Counted from the stretch's first letter, positions 18,603-29,149 are shown. The stretch: DNA of 34,248 bases from Peptococcaceae bacterium (GCA_012521215.1 JAAYMU010000201.1:1-34248); one strand, 5' to 3'. Numbers and translations are program-made. Notes: a model not told the origin generated them from the letters alone.

Positions 18603-19427
18603 ATGTCTATTAGATCATATAAACCGACATCTCCAGGACGCAGGCAGATGACAGCGCTTACTTTCGAAGAAATTACAAGAACAAAGCCGGAACGTTCCCT
18701 TCTCGCCCCCTTGAAGAGTAAGGGCGGAAGAAATAACCAGGGCCGTCAGACTGTTAGGCATCGGGGTGGCGGGCATAAAAGACGCTATCGTATTATTGAC
18801 TTCAAAAGAAATAAAGACGGAGTAGTGGCCAGAGTAGCCAGTATTGAATATGATCCTAATCGTTCGGCAAATATTGCTCTGCTCAACTATATAGATGGTA
18901 GTAAAGCCTATATCATAGCTCCCCATGGTCTGAAAGTGGGGCAAGAGGTTTTAAGTGGCGAGCAAGCGGATATTATTGTTGGCAACTCACTCAAACTTAG
19001 AAATATCCCCTTAGGTGCCATGATTCATAATATTGAGCTCAAACCGGGCAAAGGCGGACAGTTGGTTCGTTCAGCCGGCGGTGCAGCACAACTTATGGCT
19101 AAGGAAGGCAATTACGCTACCATAAGACTTCCTTCAGGCGAAATGAGAATGGTTCACCTGGAATGCCGAGCAACAATCGGTCAGGTGGGAAATACAGAAC
19201 ATGAAAACGTTACCATTGGGAAAGCAGGAAGAAAGCGTTGGTTAGGTATTCGACCTACAGTCCGCGGTTCAGCTATGAACCCTGTAGATCACCCTCATGG
19301 TGGCGGTGAAGGACGCAGTCCCATTGGTAGGAATCCAGTGACACCTTGGGGCAAACCTGCTCTGGGTGCTAAAACAAGAAAAAAGAAGAACCAAAGCGAT
19401 AAATTTATCGTTAAACGCAGAGGATAA
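18603..19427 (+). CDS. rplB: 50S ribosomal protein L2
   Basis: A 274-residue primary 23S rRNA-binding protein needed for subunit association and peptidyl transferase formation. The [16 protein letters not shown] start and the near-invariant [18 protein letters not shown] loop, with the histidine long implicated in activity, are intact. AAAGGAGGG precedes the ATG. There is a 29-base gap after rplW and rpsS follows after 25 bases. Confidence 0.98.
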   Translation: MSIRSYKPTSPGRRQMTALTFEEITRTKPERSLLAPLKSKGGRNNQGRQTVRHRGGGHKRRYRIIDFKRNKDGVVARVASIEYDPNRSANIALLNYIDGSKAYIIAPHGLKVGQEVLSGEQADIIVGNSLKLRNIPLGAMIHNIELKPGKGGQLVRSAGGAAQLMAKEGNYATIRLPSGEMRMVHLECRATIGQVGNTEHENVTIGKAGRKRWLGIRPTVRGSAMNPVDHPHGGGEGRSPIGRNPVTPWGKPALGAKTRKKKNQSDKFIVKRRG

Positions 19428-19452
19428 ATTTTAAGCGAAAGGAGAGCTCATG

Positions 19453-19734
19453 ATGGGCAGATCTCTTAAAAAAGGACCATACGTTTGCACTCGCCTTCTG
19501 CAAAGAATAGAAGAGATGAACAAATCGGGCGAAAAAAGAGTTATAAAGACCTGGTCCAGGCGCTCTACTATTTTTCCGCAGATGGTCGGGCATACTATAG
19601 CTGTTCATGACGGGCGAAAACATGTACCTGTTTATCTTACGGAAGATATGGTCGGACATAAACTAGGTGAGTTTGCGCCGACAAGGACGTTTAAAGGACA
19701 TGCGGGAAGCGAAAAATCCAGCGGTTTACGCTGA
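19453..19734 (+). CDS. rpsS: 30S ribosomal protein S19
   Basis: A 93-residue 30S head protein that pairs with S13. Two adjacent ATGs (19450, 19453) are possible; the second matches the family start [11 protein letters not shown] and has the better 8-base spacing from AAAGGAG. The conserved [25 protein letters not shown] core is present. Length is normal. Confidence 0.96.
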   Translation: MGRSLKKGPYVCTRLLQRIEEMNKSGEKRVIKTWSRRSTIFPQMVGHTIAVHDGRKHVPVYLTEDMVGHKLGEFAPTRTFKGHAGSEKSSGLR

Positions 19735-19754
19735 TTGAGAGGAGGTAATAAAGA

Positions 19755-20096
19755 ATGGAAACCAAAGCAGTTGCAAGATATGTCCGCATATCTCCTCGTA
19801 AAGTACGCCAGGTTGTGGATTTAATCCGGGGTAAGAAAGTAGACGAGGCGCTGGCTATCCTAAAATTCACGCCCAAGATTTCTACCGAACCGGTGAGTAA
19901 AGTTCTTAAATCGGCTATTGCCAATGCGGAACACAACTTGGATTTAAGTTCTGAAGAGTTGTTTGTAACTAGAATTTATGTTGATCAGGGACCAACCTTG
20001 AAACGAATAAAGCCTCGGGCACAGGGAAGGGCAGACAGGATCCGCAAGCGGACCAGTCATATAACAGTGTTTGTTGGCGATAAGAAGGAGGAATAG
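19755..20096 (+). CDS. rplV: 50S ribosomal protein L22
   Basis: A 113-residue protein whose beta-hairpin lines the exit tunnel opposite L4. [24 protein letters not shown] at the start and the [17 protein letters not shown] hairpin tip are intact, so no macrolide-type alteration is evident. GAGAGGAGG precedes the ATG. The end supplies the ribosome binding site of rpsC. Confidence 0.97.
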   Translation: METKAVARYVRISPRKVRQVVDLIRGKKVDEALAILKFTPKISTEPVSKVLKSAIANAEHNLDLSSEELFVTRIYVDQGPTLKRIKPRAQGRADRIRKRTSHITVFVGDKKEE

Positions 20097-20103
20097 GCTA
20101 AGC

Positions 20104-20763
20104 ATGGGTCAAAAAGTAAACCCCAAGGGTCTTCGAATCGGTATTATCCATACATGGGAAGGCCGCTGGTATGCTGATAAAAACTATGGGGAACTCCTCC
20201 ATGAAGATTTAAAAATTCGTAAATTTTTGATGAAAAAACTCCAGCAAGCCGGGGTTCCTAAAGTTGAAATAGAAAGAGCAGCCAATAGAGTAAAAGTGTC
20301 TATCCATGCCGCGAAACCTGGGATTGTAATCGGCCGCGGAGGCCAAGAAGTAGAAAACTTACGCAAAATATTGGAAAAAATGACCGGTAAACAGGTAGCG
20401 GTTAATATAATTGAAATTAAAAAACCGGAACTGGATGCTAAACTAGTCGCTGAAAATGTCGCCCAGCAATTGGAGAAACGTGTTTCCTTCCGAAGGGCTA
20501 TGAAACAGACCGTGGGACGGACTATGAGAGCCGGTGCCCAAGGAATAAAAATTTCCTGCAGCGGAAGGCTTGGCGGTGCAGAAATCGCACGTACAGAATG
20601 GTATAACGAGGGAAAAGTACCTCTCCATACCTTGCGTGCCGATATCGACTACGGATTTGCCGAAGCAAATACAACCTACGGTAAAATCGGAGTAAAAGTA
20701 TGGATTTACCGTGGCGAAGTTCTTCCTGCTAAGAAGTCCGCCGAGGGGGAAGGAGGATTATAA
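20104..20763 (+). CDS. rpsC: 30S ribosomal protein S3
   Basis: A 219-residue protein at the mRNA entry channel with helicase-like function. The ATG at 20104 starts [13 protein letters not shown] and follows AAGGAGGAAT, which overlaps the end of rplV; a longer upstream frame is rejected. The KH-domain [16 protein letters not shown] motif and the C-terminal domain with [18 protein letters not shown] are present. Confidence 0.97.
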   Translation: MGQKVNPKGLRIGIIHTWEGRWYADKNYGELLHEDLKIRKFLMKKLQQAGVPKVEIERAANRVKVSIHAAKPGIVIGRGGQEVENLRKILEKMTGKQVAVNIIEIKKPELDAKLVAENVAQQLEKRVSFRRAMKQTVGRTMRAGAQGIKISCSGRLGGAEIARTEWYNEGKVPLHTLRADIDYGFAEANTTYGKIGVKVWIYRGEVLPAKKSAEGEGGL

Positions 20764-20764
20764 A

Positions 20765-21217
20765 ATGCTAGTTCCAACTAGGGTTAAATATCGTAAACAG
20801 CATCGTCCTTCATTAAAAGGCACAGCTCATAAAGGCAATAAGGTTGTTTACGGCGAATATGGTTTGATGGCTTTAGAGAATGCCTGGATTACTAATCGTC
20901 AAATAGAAGCCGCCCGTATCGCTATGACTCGCTACATTAAGCGTGGCGGTAAAGTTTGGATTAATATATTTCCTGACAGGCCTATTACGGCTAAACCTGC
21001 AGAAACTCGGATGGGTAGCGGTAAAGGTACCCCCGAATATTGGGTAGCTGTAGTCAAGCCTAACAGAATTATGTTTGAATTGGCCGGAATTCCCGAGGAA
21101 GTAGCGAAGGAAGCCTTAAGGCTTGCGGCCCATAAGCTTCCGATTAAATGCAAGTTTGTCCGTAAAGAAGATATGGACATCGAGCAAGCTGGAGGTGGCG
21201 TAGATGGCGAAGGATAA
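20765..21217 (+). CDS. rplP: 50S ribosomal protein L16
   Basis: A 150-residue protein near the A-site and 5S r[22 protein letters not shown] and [18 protein letters not shown] are family signatures. The ATG follows AAGGAGGA directly after the rpsC stop. The protein is about 6 residues longer than the usual 144, ending AGGGVDGEG, because the frame runs 14 bases into rpmC. Confidence 0.96.
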   Translation: MLVPTRVKYRKQHRPSLKGTAHKGNKVVYGEYGLMALENAWITNRQIEAARIAMTRYIKRGGKVWINIFPDRPITAKPAETRMGSGKGTPEYWVAVVKPNRIMFELAGIPEEVAKEALRLAAHKLPIKCKFVRKEDMDIEQAGGGVDGEG

Positions 21218-21404
21218 GAATTTTCGTGATATGACGGATGAAGAATTGCTAAAAGAAATTGATGCCTTCAAAACGGAACTGTTTAATTTACGTTTCCAAT
21301 TAGCTACTGGACAGCTTGACAACCCTATGCGCATCAGGGAGGTTAGAAAAAACATTGCCAGAGGTAAGACCATTCTCCGTGAGCGCGAATTGAAGAGGGC
21401 TTGA
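21204..21404 (+). CDS. rpmC: 50S ribosomal protein L29
   Basis: A 66-residue, two-helix protein at the tunnel exit beside L23. The helical [14 protein letters not shown] start and [21 protein letters not shown] core match the family. The gene begins 14 bases inside rplP, with GGAGGTGG as its ribosome binding site, indicating coupled translation. Confidence 0.95.
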   Translation: MAKDKNFRDMTDEELLKEIDAFKTELFNLRFQLATGQLDNPMRIREVRKNIARGKTILRERELKRA

Positions 21405-21429
21405 GCCTTAGGGAAAGGAGGCAGTTACA

Positions 21430-21690
21430 TTGGAAAGAAAGCTACGTAAAACAAGATATGGTAAAGTGGTAAGCGATAAGATGGATAAAACTATTGTCGT
21501 AGAAGTAGAGACCACAAAGAGTCATCCTTTATATAAAAAGACAGTAAAGTACACCAAAAAATATAAGGCCCATGACGAAAATAACGAAGCAAAAATTGGG
21601 GATACTGTTTTAATCATGGAAACACGGCCTTTAAGCAAAGACAAACGCTGGAGACTGGTTAAAGTGGTTGAAAAAGCAGTTGCTCTCTAA
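21430..21690 (+). CDS. rpsQ: 30S ribosomal protein S17
   Basis: An 86-residue OB-fold protein that binds 16S rRNA early in assembly. A TTG start at 21430 follows AAAGGAGG with normal spacing. [17 protein letters not shown] and [20 protein letters not shown] are family motifs. Length is typical of Firmicutes. Confidence 0.95.
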   Translation: MERKLRKTRYGKVVSDKMDKTIVVEVETTKSHPLYKKTVKYTKKYKAHDENNEAKIGDTVLIMETRPLSKDKRWRLVKVVEKAVAL

Positions 21691-21731
21691 TCCAAGGAAA
21701 CACCAAATGCCAGGAAAGGAGGTTCCGCCCA

Positions 21732-22100
21732 ATGATTCAGACTGAGTCAACTCTAAAAGTAGGAGATAATACCGGAGCTAAGAAATTAATGTGTATCCGG
21801 GTTTTGGGTGGGTCTAAACGCCGCTATGCAACTGTCGGCGATGTTATAGTAGCTACGGTTAAAGAAGCAACGCCAGGCGGCGTTGTTAAAAAGGGCGAAA
21901 TCGTTAAGGCTGTTATAGTTCGTACAACCAAAGAAATAAAGAGACCGGACGGCTCCTATATAAAGTTTTCGGAAAACGCAGCTGTTATTATTAAAGATGA
22001 CAAGAGTCCAAGAGGGACACGTATTTTTGGGCCGGTAGCGCGTGAACTAAGAGAAAAAGACTATATGAAAATTGTTTCGCTTGCCCCGGAAGTAATTTAG
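21732..22100 (+). CDS. rplN: 50S ribosomal protein L14
   Basis: A 122-residue protein at the subunit interface and the binding site of silencing factor Rsf[19 protein letters not shown] and [17 protein letters not shown] are signature segments, and the length is exactly that of the family. GGAGG lies before the ATG. It heads the former spc operon but has no promoter of its own here. Confidence 0.97.
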   Translation: MIQTESTLKVGDNTGAKKLMCIRVLGGSKRRYATVGDVIVATVKEATPGGVVKKGEIVKAVIVRTTKEIKRPDGSYIKFSENAAVIIKDDKSPRGTRIFGPVARELREKDYMKIVSLAPEVI

Positions 22101-22131
22101 AACACATATGTCGGACGGAGGTGAAGAAAAA

Positions 22132-22476
22132 ATGTCCGCCGCCAAAATTAAAATGAATGTCAAAAAAGGCGACATGGTTATGGTTATTAGTGGAAAGGAT
22201 GCCGGAAAAAAAGGTAAAGTAATCGAAGTCTTTCCCAAAACTAATAGAGTAGTCGTAGAAAAAGTCAATATAGTAAAAAAACATCAAAGACCAACTAAAG
22301 AAATGCCTCAAGGTGGCATTATGGATATAGAATCCCCAATCCACGTTTCTAATGTGATGTTATTCTGCACGGAATGTAATTCTGTAACCAGAAGAAGTAT
22401 GAAAGAGACCGGAGAAGGAAAAGTAAGAGTCTGCAAAAAATGCGGCAACAACTTACCGGATCAAAAAAAGAAGTAA
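22132..22476 (+). CDS. rplX: 50S ribosomal protein L24, zinc-ribbon type
   Basis: A 114-residue assembly initiator with an N-terminal KOW motif (KKGDMVMVISGKDAGKKGKV). The ATG at 22132 follows GGAGGTGAAG; the frame is open upstream from 22108 but contains the site. The C-terminal part carries C79, C82, C101 and C104 in two CxxC pairs, a zinc-ribbon arrangement found in many but not all bacterial L24. Confidence 0.96.
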   Translation: MSAAKIKMNVKKGDMVMVISGKDAGKKGKVIEVFPKTNRVVVEKVNIVKKHQRPTKEMPQGGIMDIESPIHVSNVMLFCTECNSVTRRSMKETGEGKVRVCKKCGNNLPDQKKK

Positions 22477-22497
22477 GTCTGGAAGGGAGGTACTCCG

Positions 22498-23037
22498 GTG
22501 GCTCGCTTAAAAGAAATCTATAAACAGGAAATAACCCCTGCTCTTATGAAGAAGTTTAATTATAAAAATATCATGCAAACTCCCCGTCTGGAAAAAGTGG
22601 TTGTCAATGTCGGTATAGGGGAAGCAATTCAAAATCCGAAGGTTATTGATTCAGCCACGGATGATATTATGACCATTACCGGTCAGAAACCGATTGTAAC
22701 TCGGGCCAAAAAATCAATTGCTGCCTTTAAAGTTCGGACGGGAATGCCTGTTGGGGTCAAGGTTACCTTAAGAGGCGAGAGAATGTATGAGTTTGTCGAT
22801 AGACTTTTAAATGTAGCTTTACCCAGGGTTAGGGATTTTCAAGGTGTATCGGGTAAATCATTTGACGGACGTGGTAATTACACTCTAGGTATCAAGGAAC
22901 AGTTGATTTTCCCGGAAATAAGTTACGATAAAATCGACAAGATCAGGGGTATGGATATTGTATTCGTGACTACAGCCAAAACCGATGAAGAAGCAAAGGA
23001 ACTTTTAAAAGGATTCGGAATGCCGTTTCGTGACTAG
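22498..23037 (+). CDS. rplE: 50S ribosomal protein L5
   Basis: A 179-residue central protuberance protein binding 5S rRNA and contacting P-site tRNA. A GTG start follows GGGAGG. Family motifs [28 protein letters not shown] and the P-site loop region [16 protein letters not shown] are present. The length is the family norm. The end overlaps the spacer before rpsN, whose ribosome binding site starts 6 bases after the stop. Confidence 0.97.
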   Translation: MARLKEIYKQEITPALMKKFNYKNIMQTPRLEKVVVNVGIGEAIQNPKVIDSATDDIMTITGQKPIVTRAKKSIAAFKVRTGMPVGVKVTLRGERMYEFVDRLLNVALPRVRDFQGVSGKSFDGRGNYTLGIKEQLIFPEISYDKIDKIRGMDIVFVTTAKTDEEAKELLKGFGMPFRD

Positions 23038-23059
23038 TTTACTAAGGAGGCTTAAAAAT

Positions 23060-23245
23060 ATGGCCAAAAAATCTAAAATGGTTCGTCAATCGCGCAAACC
23101 GAAATATTCCGTTCGTTGGCATAACCGCTGCAAATTATGCGGACGCCCACATGCTTATATGCGGAAATTCGGAATATGTAGGATATGCTTTAGAGAACTA
23201 GCTTATAAAGGCGAATTGCCTGGAGTTACCAAAGCTAGTTGGTAA
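23060..23245 (+). CDS. rpsN: 30S ribosomal protein S14, zinc-binding type Z
   Basis: A 61-residue short S14 with zinc ligands C24, C27, C40 and C43 (CKLC ... CRIC). This is the C-plus form found in Gram-positives, sometimes called rpsZ. The ATG at 23060 follows AAGGAGG; the upstream in-frame part from 23030 lies before that site. The zinc-independent paralogue is not in the window. Confidence 0.96.
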   Translation: MAKKSKMVRQSRKPKYSVRWHNRCKLCGRPHAYMRKFGICRICFRELAYKGELPGVTKASW

Positions 23246-23272
23246 GCATTTTTGGAGAAAGGGGGAAACCGA

Positions 23273-23674
23273 ATGTCCACATCATCAGATCCTATTGCTG
23301 ATTTCTTAACCCGTATCCGTAATGCCGGAATGGTATACCATGATAAAGTTGAAATTCCTGGTTCTAATATTAAAAGAGCTTTGGCTGAACTTATGAAGCA
23401 GGAAGGTTTTATTAAGGATTATGAATTTATTGAGGATAACAAACAAGGTATTATAAGAATTTATCTCAAATATGGCCCTAACCGGGAACGAGTTATTACC
23501 GGCTTAAAGAGAATCAGCCGGCCGGGACTGCGTGTGTATGCTAAAAAAGACCAGATCCCTAAAGTTCTGGGGGGCTTAGGAGTTGCAGTAATATCTACCT
23601 CCAAAGGCATAATGCCCGATAGGCAGGCCCGTAAAGAAGGCCTGGGTGGAGAAGTAATTTGCTATATTTGGTAA
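23273..23674 (+). CDS. rpsH: 30S ribosomal protein S8
   Basis: A 133-residue primary 16S rRNA binder and, in E. coli, the translational repressor of the spc operon. The ATG at 23273 follows [23 protein letters not shown] and the C-terminal [23 protein letters not shown] signatures are intact. An S8-binding operator at L5 was not identified by eye. Confidence 0.97.
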   Translation: MSTSSDPIADFLTRIRNAGMVYHDKVEIPGSNIKRALAELMKQEGFIKDYEFIEDNKQGIIRIYLKYGPNRERVITGLKRISRPGLRVYAKKDQIPKVLGGLGVAVISTSKGIMPDRQARKEGLGGEVICYIW

Positions 23675-23691
23675 GGATGGAGGTGTAGAAT

Positions 23692-24228
23692 ATGTCTCGT
23701 ATTGGAAAAATGCCAATTACCATTCCCGATGGGGTGGAAGTAAAACAGGAGGGTCAGGCAATTACGGTTAAAGGCCCTAAAGGTACTCTTACCAAAGAGT
23801 TTAGACCGGAAATCAGTATCGAAATTGAGGGTAGTACCATCAATGTTACCCGTTCCAGTGATGAGCCGCTACATCGTTCCCTCCACGGTTTGACCCGCAC
23901 CCTTCTTGCAAACATGGTAGAAGGGGTAACCAAGGGCTTCAGCAAGAACCTGGAATTGGTCGGGGTCGGTTATCGTGCTTCGCTACAAGGTAAAAAGCTT
24001 GTGCTGGCCGTAGGGAAATCCCATCCGGTAGAAATGGAACCTTGGGAAGGAATTGAAATTGAAGTCCCGGCACCTAATAAAATCACGGTCAAAGGCAGTG
24101 ATAAAGAAAAAGTCGGAGCTTTCGCAGCTGATATCAGAAGTCAGCGTCCACCTGAGCCCTATAAAGGCAAAGGAATAAAGTATGAAAACGAAGTAGTTCG
24201 CCGTAAAGAAGGTAAAACCGGTGCTTAG
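23692..24228 (+). CDS. rplF: 50S ribosomal protein L6
   Basis: A 178-residue duplicated-fold protein near the factor-binding site. [15 protein letters not shown] starts the protein, and the C-terminal [24 protein letters not shown] signature closes it. GATGGAGGTG precedes the ATG. The length is typical. Confidence 0.97.
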   Translation: MSRIGKMPITIPDGVEVKQEGQAITVKGPKGTLTKEFRPEISIEIEGSTINVTRSSDEPLHRSLHGLTRTLLANMVEGVTKGFSKNLELVGVGYRASLQGKKLVLAVGKSHPVEMEPWEGIEIEVPAPNKITVKGSDKEKVGAFAADIRSQRPPEPYKGKGIKYENEVVRRKEGKTGA

Positions 24229-24278
24229 AAATAAGGCAAGGGCAAAATCTCTTGCTGCCTAGAAAGGGTGAATTAGAC

Positions 24279-24647
24279 TTGATTAAAGAACAAGACCGCC
24301 GAAAAAAAATTCAAAAAAAGCACAAAAGTGTACGCAAAAAAATTCATGGAACTGCTGAGAGACCGAGACTTGCAGTCTTCAGAAGTTTGAATAATATTTA
24401 TGCCCAGGTAATAAACGATGATCTTGGTATAACCCTTACTGTTGCTTCTTCTTTGGATCCAGAATTTAAAGCAACCGGACTTTCGGGCGGCAATGTAGAA
24501 GGAGCCGCTAAAGTTGGAGAACTTGTCGCTAAGAAAGCCTTGGAAAAGGGTATCACTAAAGTGGTTTATGATCGTGGCGGTAATTTATATCACGGTAGAG
24601 TTGCAGCTCTGGCTGACTCGGCAAGAAAAGCAGGGCTTGAGTTTTAA
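24279..24647 (+). CDS. rplR: 50S ribosomal protein L18
   Basis: A 122-residue 5S rRNA-binding protein. The TTG at 24279 sits 8 bases after AAAGGGTGA and gives [16 protein letters not shown], matching the family length; a longer frame from 24252 contains the site. [18 protein letters not shown] and [19 protein letters not shown] are signatures. It is followed almost immediately by rpsE. Confidence 0.95.
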   Translation: MIKEQDRRKKIQKKHKSVRKKIHGTAERPRLAVFRSLNNIYAQVINDDLGITLTVASSLDPEFKATGLSGGNVEGAAKVGELVAKKALEKGITKVVYDRGGNLYHGRVAALADSARKAGLEF

Positions 24648-24671
24648 GTCATGGAAAAGGAGGGAAAATCA

Positions 24672-25169
24672 TTGTCCAACATTGATCCCAGCAAATTGGA
24701 ACTCAGCGAAAGAATCGTGCATATTTCCCGCGTAGCCAAGGTTGTTAAAGGTGGAAGACGCTTTAGTTTCAGTGCTTTGGTAGTCGTCGGTGACGGTAAC
24801 GGTATAGTTGGGGCTGGCCTCGGCAAAGCAGCTGAAGTTCCGGAAGCTATTCGTAAAGGAATCGAAGATGCTAAGAAAAATTTGATTTCCATTCCAGTGA
24901 AAGGTACTACTATTCCTCATCCCATAATAGGTAAATTTGGGGCTGGTCGGGTTATGTTAAAGCCGGCTGCCAAAGGTACCGGGGTTATTGCCGGCGGACC
25001 TGTGCGTGCGGTCCTGGAAGCGGCAGGAGTTAAAGATATACTAACCAAATCGCTCGGATCTGCTAACGCTCAAAATGTAGTTAAGGCTACCATGGAAGGT
25101 TTAAAGGCATTAAAGCGAGATCACGAAGTAGCAAAGTTGCGTGGCAAGACAATTGAAGAAATAATGTAG
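24672..25169 (+). CDS. rpsE: 30S ribosomal protein S5
   Basis: A 165-residue accuracy and helicase-region protein. The TTG at 24672 is preferred because AAAAGGAGGG ends 7 bases before it; an ATG at 24651 would put that site inside the gene. [19 protein letters not shown] (the spectinomycin-contact loop) and [19 protein letters not shown] are intact. Only 33 bases separate it from rplO, so no rpmD is present here. Confidence 0.95.
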   Translation: MSNIDPSKLELSERIVHISRVAKVVKGGRRFSFSALVVVGDGNGIVGAGLGKAAEVPEAIRKGIEDAKKNLISIPVKGTTIPHPIIGKFGAGRVMLKPAAKGTGVIAGGPVRAVLEAAGVKDILTKSLGSANAQNVVKATMEGLKALKRDHEVAKLRGKTIEEIM

Positions 25170-25202
25170 CAGCATCGTTAGAATGTAAGGAGGTGTCCGC
25201 AA

Positions 25203-25646
25203 TTGAAACTTCATGAACTAAAACCTGCTGAAGGTTCAACCCGAAGCCGTAAACGTGTTGGACGCGGAGATGGCTCAGGATTAGGAAATACGTCCGGCAG
25301 AGGACATAAGGGTCAAAAGTCCCGTTCCGGCGGCGGTGTACGCCCGGGATTTGAAGGCGGTCAAATGCCTATGATGCGTAGGCTGCCTAAAAGAGGTTTT
25401 ACTAATATTTTCAAGAAAGAATACACTGTTATAAACGTTTCCGACTTAGAGGAAAAATTTGAAAACGGGGCTGAGGTTTCCATCGAGTCCTTATATGCAG
25501 CTGGTCTGATTAAAAAAGTTAAGGACGGTGTAAAACTTTTGGGTGATGGTGAAATTACCAAAGCCCTTACCGTTAAGGTAAATAAGGTTAGCAAAACGGC
25601 TGCAGAAAAAATCGTGGCGGCCGGTGGAAAAGTTGAGGTGGAATAG
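25203..25646 (+). CDS. rplO: 50S ribosomal protein L15
   Basis: A 147-residue late assembly protein. A TTG start (25203) follows AAGGAGGTG. The glycine/arginine-rich N-terminal extension and [15 protein letters not shown] are family hallmarks. The TAG stop is directly followed by the secY ATG, so the two are probably translationally coupled. Confidence 0.95.
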   Translation: MKLHELKPAEGSTRSRKRVGRGDGSGLGNTSGRGHKGQKSRSGGGVRPGFEGGQMPMMRRLPKRGFTNIFKKEYTVINVSDLEEKFENGAEVSIESLYAAGLIKKVKDGVKLLGDGEITKALTVKVNKVSKTAAEKIVAAGGKVEVE

Positions 25647-26936
25647 ATGATACTAGAGACCCTGAGAGATGCATGGAAAATTCCAAGCATTAGGAGAAAA
25701 ATAGGGTTCACTCTGCTAATGCTTCTCGTCTTCAGGATCGGAGCCCATATTCCAATCCCGTTCATGGACAGGGAAGTATTGGCGAATATGATGGGTAGCG
25801 GGGGAATCTTTGACTTTTTTAATACTTTCTCCGGCGGTTCTCTTAGACGCTTTTCAGTATTTGCTTTAAGTATCATGCCCTATATTACCGCCTCTATTAT
25901 CATTCAGCTCCTGACGGTAGTGGTCCCTTATCTGGAAAGGCTATCTAAAGAAGGGGACGAAGGACGGAAAAAAATTGTTCAGCTTACCAGATATGGAACA
26001 GTTGTCTTAGGTTTTATTAACGGTATCGGACTTACCATAGGCTTGAGAGGGGCCTTGATTATACCGGATCCTGCCTATAAAATTCCGATTTACCTCATGA
26101 TTGCCCTGGTACTAACCGCAGGAACAGCTTTTCTTATGTGGTTAGGAGAACAGATTACCGAAAATGGAATCGGTAACGGAATATCGCTTATTATTTTCGC
26201 GGGAATCGTGGCCGCAATACCGGATGCAATTAAATATCTGATTCAGCTTCTGAAAGTCGGAGAAATTAGCTGGGTCTCAATAGTTGGCTTAGCAATAATA
26301 GCAGCTTTAATTATCGCCGGTGTTGTATTTATCCAAGAAGGCCAAAGAAGAATCCCGGTTCAATATGCCAAGAGAGTTGTGGGCAGAAGGGTCTATGGCG
26401 GACAAAGCTCACATATACCTTTAAAGGTTAATCAGGCAGGCGTTATTCCTTTGATCTTTGGTATTTCTCTCGTCATGCTGCCGGCGACAATCGCTACCTG
26501 GCTGCCGCAAACATCCGGGTTTGCGATGTTCACCCAGAAATGGCTCAGCATGAATGGTTCGGTATATTCCATTCCCTTTTTAATGGTTTATGCCCTACTA
26601 ATTATCTTCTTTACCTACTTTTATACAGGTATTACCTTTAATCCTATTGATGTAGCAGAGAATCTTAAAAAGTACGGCGGTTTTATTCCCGGAATTCGCC
26701 CGGGACGGCCGACATCAGATTATCTGTTTAAAATTCTTAACCGGGTCACTCTGGCAGGTGGGATTTTCTTGGCCATAATCGCTATTTTACCCAGCCTTGT
26801 TATGGGACTGACCAGGATTGAAAATATTTATTTAGGTGGGACATCTCTGTTGATTGTTGTAAGTGTCGCTCTTGATACCATGAAACAAATGGAGACTCAC
26901 CTTATGCAGCGTCACTATCAAGGATTTCTCAAGTAA
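25647..26936 (+). CDS. secY: Preprotein translocase subunit SecY
   Basis: A 429-residue inner membrane channel with ten hydrophobic segments, forming the SecYEG pore. The IPFMDREVLANMMG stretch (plug region), NGIGNGISLIIFAGI and GQSSHIPLKVNQAGVIPLIF (which includes the conserved cytoplasmic loop) are recognisable. Its ATG abuts the rplO stop; the site TGAGGTGG lies inside rplO. It is co-transcribed with adk and map. Confidence 0.97.
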   Translation: MILETLRDAWKIPSIRRKIGFTLLMLLVFRIGAHIPIPFMDREVLANMMGSGGIFDFFNTFSGGSLRRFSVFALSIMPYITASIIIQLLTVVVPYLERLSKEGDEGRKKIVQLTRYGTVVLGFINGIGLTIGLRGALIIPDPAYKIPIYLMIALVLTAGTAFLMWLGEQITENGIGNGISLIIFAGIVAAIPDAIKYLIQLLKVGEISWVSIVGLAIIAALIIAGVVFIQEGQRRIPVQYAKRVVGRRVYGGQSSHIPLKVNQAGVIPLIFGISLVMLPATIATWLPQTSGFAMFTQKWLSMNGSVYSIPFLMVYALLIIFFTYFYTGITFNPIDVAENLKKYGGFIPGIRPGRPTSDYLFKILNRVTLAGGIFLAIIAILPSLVMGLTRIENIYLGGTSLLIVVSVALDTMKQMETHLMQRHYQGFLK

Positions 26937-26951
26937 GAGGAGGAGTGTTTT

Positions 26952-27593
26952 ATGAGAATAATACTCATGGGTCCTCCTGGCGCCGGCAAGGGGACACAAG
27001 CCGAGCTGCTTATTGAACATTTTCAGATTCCGCATATCTCCACAGGGGATATGTTCAGAGCCGCCATTAAGGATCAAACTCCTCTGGGACTTAAAGCCAA
27101 GGAATACATGGATTCCGGAGCTTTGGTGCCGGACGAAGTAACAATCGGGATTGTAAAAGACAGACTTAAACAGGCTGACTGCCAGAAAGGTTTCCTCCTG
27201 GACGGGTTTCCCCGTACGGCTGCCCAGGCGGATGCTTTGACCAAAATCCTGAAAACATTGAACATGACCCTTAACGGTGTAATAAATATTGAGATGGAGG
27301 ATGAAGAACTGCTGAAAAGGCTTACGGGCCGAAGAGTGTGCAAGCAATGTGCCTCAACCTATCATATTGTCTTTAATTCCCCCCAAACCCCTGGAGTATG
27401 CGACAAGTGTGGCGGTGAACTCTACCAGCGAAGTGATGATACACTCGCTACCGCTCAAAACCGCCTTCAAGTCTATAATGATCAAACCGAGCCTCTGATT
27501 GCCTATTATGAGGAACGGAATTTACTAAAAAGAGTACGGGGGGACCAGGAAATAAAGCAGGTCTTCAGTGAAATTCTTAATGTTTTGGAGTAG
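26952..27593 (+). CDS. adk: Adenylate kinase, zinc-type
   Basis: A 213-residue enzyme interconverting ATP + AMP and 2 ADP. The P-loop GPPGAGKGT is at 7-15 and the AMP-binding [10 protein letters not shown] at 84-93. The LID domain carries C130, C133, C150 and C153, the structural zinc site typical of Gram-positive long-form enzymes. AGAGGAGGAG precedes the ATG. map begins 4 bases after the stop. Confidence 0.97.
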   Translation: MRIILMGPPGAGKGTQAELLIEHFQIPHISTGDMFRAAIKDQTPLGLKAKEYMDSGALVPDEVTIGIVKDRLKQADCQKGFLLDGFPRTAAQADALTKILKTLNMTLNGVINIEMEDEELLKRLTGRRVCKQCASTYHIVFNSPQTPGVCDKCGGELYQRSDDTLATAQNRLQVYNDQTEPLIAYYEERNLLKRVRGDQEIKQVFSEILNVLE

Positions 27594-27597
27594 AACC

Positions 27598-28344
27598 ATG
27601 ATCGAACTGAAAAATAAGGAACAGCTTGAAAAAATGCGTACTGCGGGCCGAATCGTGGCTGAAACCCTGGCAATGTTGAAAGAAATTGTCAAACCGGGGA
27701 TAACCACGAGAGAACTTGATAGGGCGGCGGAACAGTACATTAGAAAATGTCAAGCAATTCCTGCCTTCAAAGGTTATAACGGGTTTCCGGCTACCCTATG
27801 CACCTCTGTCAATGAGGAAGTAGTTCACGGCATTCCCGGTTTAAGAGCTTTGAAAAATGGAGATATTATCAGTATTGATTGTGGGGTTTTATACGACGGT
27901 TACTATGGGGATTCGGCTATTACTCTCCCGGTGGGAGAAATTAGCCTAGAATGCCAGGAGCTTCTAAAAGTTTGCGAGGAATCTTTAAAGCTGGGTATTG
28001 CACAAGCCTTTAAGGGGAACCGTCTTTTTAATATTTCATACGCTATTCAGAGTCATGTAGAGAAAAACGGGATGTCTGTGGTCCGTGATTATGTCGGTCA
28101 TGGTATTGGCAGGAAGATGCACGAAGAGCCTCAGATACCCAACTTTGGCAAGCCCGGCAGAGGGCCGCGACTCGAGATAGGAATGGCCCTGGCGATTGAA
28201 CCAATGGTCAACTTAGGGGGATATCAAGTAGAAACTCTTAAGGATAATTGGACAGTAATAACAAAGGACCGGCGAGCCTCGGCCCATTTCGAACATACAG
28301 TGGCCATTACCGAAAATGGCCCTGAGATATTAACTCGAATTTAA
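27598..28344 (+). CDS. map: Methionine aminopeptidase, type I
   Basis: A 248-residue metalloprotease removing N-terminal methionine. Metal ligands D94, D105, H168, E201 and E232 and catalytic H77 are all present. The ATG at 27598 follows TTGGAG in the adk end; the frame also opens upstream (27568) inside adk but lacks a site. It has no N-terminal zinc-finger extension, so it is the short bacterial form. infA follows after 33 bases. Confidence 0.97.
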   Translation: MIELKNKEQLEKMRTAGRIVAETLAMLKEIVKPGITTRELDRAAEQYIRKCQAIPAFKGYNGFPATLCTSVNEEVVHGIPGLRALKNGDIISIDCGVLYDGYYGDSAITLPVGEISLECQELLKVCEESLKLGIAQAFKGNRLFNISYAIQSHVEKNGMSVVRDYVGHGIGRKMHEEPQIPNFGKPGRGPRLEIGMALAIEPMVNLGGYQVETLKDNWTVITKDRRASAHFEHTVAITENGPEILTRI

Positions 28345-28377
28345 GTCTTAACCGGAAAGTCAAAGGAGGGATAACTG

Positions 28378-28596
28378 ATGTCAAAGGAAGATGTAATTGA
28401 GGTAGAAGGAAAAGTGCTGGAACCGCTTCCTAACGCCATGTTTAAAGTCGAACTGAATAACGGACACCAGGTATTGGCACATGTCTCAGGTAAAATCAGG
28501 ATGCATTTTATCAGGATTTTACCGGGAGATCGGGTCACCGTGGAGCTCTCTCCCTATGACCTGACTAGAGGCAGAATAACTTACAGATATAAGTAA
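28378..28596 (+). CDS. infA: Translation initiation factor IF-1
   Basis: A 72-residue S1-like OB-fold protein blocking the A-site during initiation. [20 protein letters not shown] and [22 protein letters not shown] are signatures, and the length equals the family norm. AAAGGAGGG precedes the ATG. rpmJ begins 15 bases after the stop. Confidence 0.97.
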   Translation: MSKEDVIEVEGKVLEPLPNAMFKVELNNGHQVLAHVSGKIRMHFIRILPGDRVTVELSPYDLTRGRITYRYK

Positions 28597-28611
28597 AGGG
28601 AGGGATTACAG

Positions 28612-28725
28612 GTGAAAGTAAGGCCTTCTGTAAAACCTATATGCGAAAAGTGCAAAATTATTAAACGACATGGTAAAGTAATGGTTATTTGTGTAAATCC
28701 AAAGCATAAACAACGCCAAGGTTAA
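28612..28725 (+). CDS. rpmJ: 50S ribosomal protein L36
   Basis: A 37-residue protein read from a GTG (28612) after [24 protein letters not shown] and [13 protein letters not shown] are family signatures. C11, C14, C27 and H32 are the zinc ligands of the C-plus form. The normal length is 37, so it is complete. Confidence 0.95.
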   Translation: MKVRPSVKPICEKCKIIKRHGKVMVICVNPKHKQRQG

Positions 28726-28777
28726 ATTTGGATAGTTGAACAAGTAAATACCAATAACATGGAGGTGTACGCATTAC

Positions 28778-29149
28778 ATGGCACGTATTGCTGGGGTAGA
28801 TATACCCCGAGATAAACGTGTTGAGATAGCTCTGACCTATATATATGGGATAGGGGTTTCTCAATCTCGGAAAATATTGGCAAAAAACCAGATTAATCCT
28901 GATACGAGGGTTAAAGATCTCACCGATGATGAGATTAACAGAATAAGAGAAACAATTGATAAAGAATATATGGTTGAAGGTGACCTGCGCCGCGAAGTAG
29001 CTCTTAATATCAAGAGACTTATTGAAATTGGGTGTTATCGTGGTTTCCGCCATCGTCGCGGACTTCCGGTACGAGGACAAAGAACAAAAACAAATGCCCG
29101 CACGCGCAAGGGTCCGGCTCGTGCCATTGGCGGTAAAAAGAAAAAGTAA
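28778..29149 (+). CDS. rpsM: 30S ribosomal protein S13
   Basis: A 123-residue 30S head protein forming the bridge to the 50S central protuberance and touching P-site t[24 protein letters not shown] opens it; [19 protein letters not shown] is the C-terminal signature. ATGGAGGTG precedes the ATG. rpsK follows after 17 bases. Confidence 0.97.
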   Translation: MARIAGVDIPRDKRVEIALTYIYGIGVSQSRKILAKNQINPDTRVKDLTDDEINRIRETIDKEYMVEGDLRREVALNIKRLIEIGCYRGFRHRRGLPVRGQRTKTNARTRKGPARAIGGKKKK

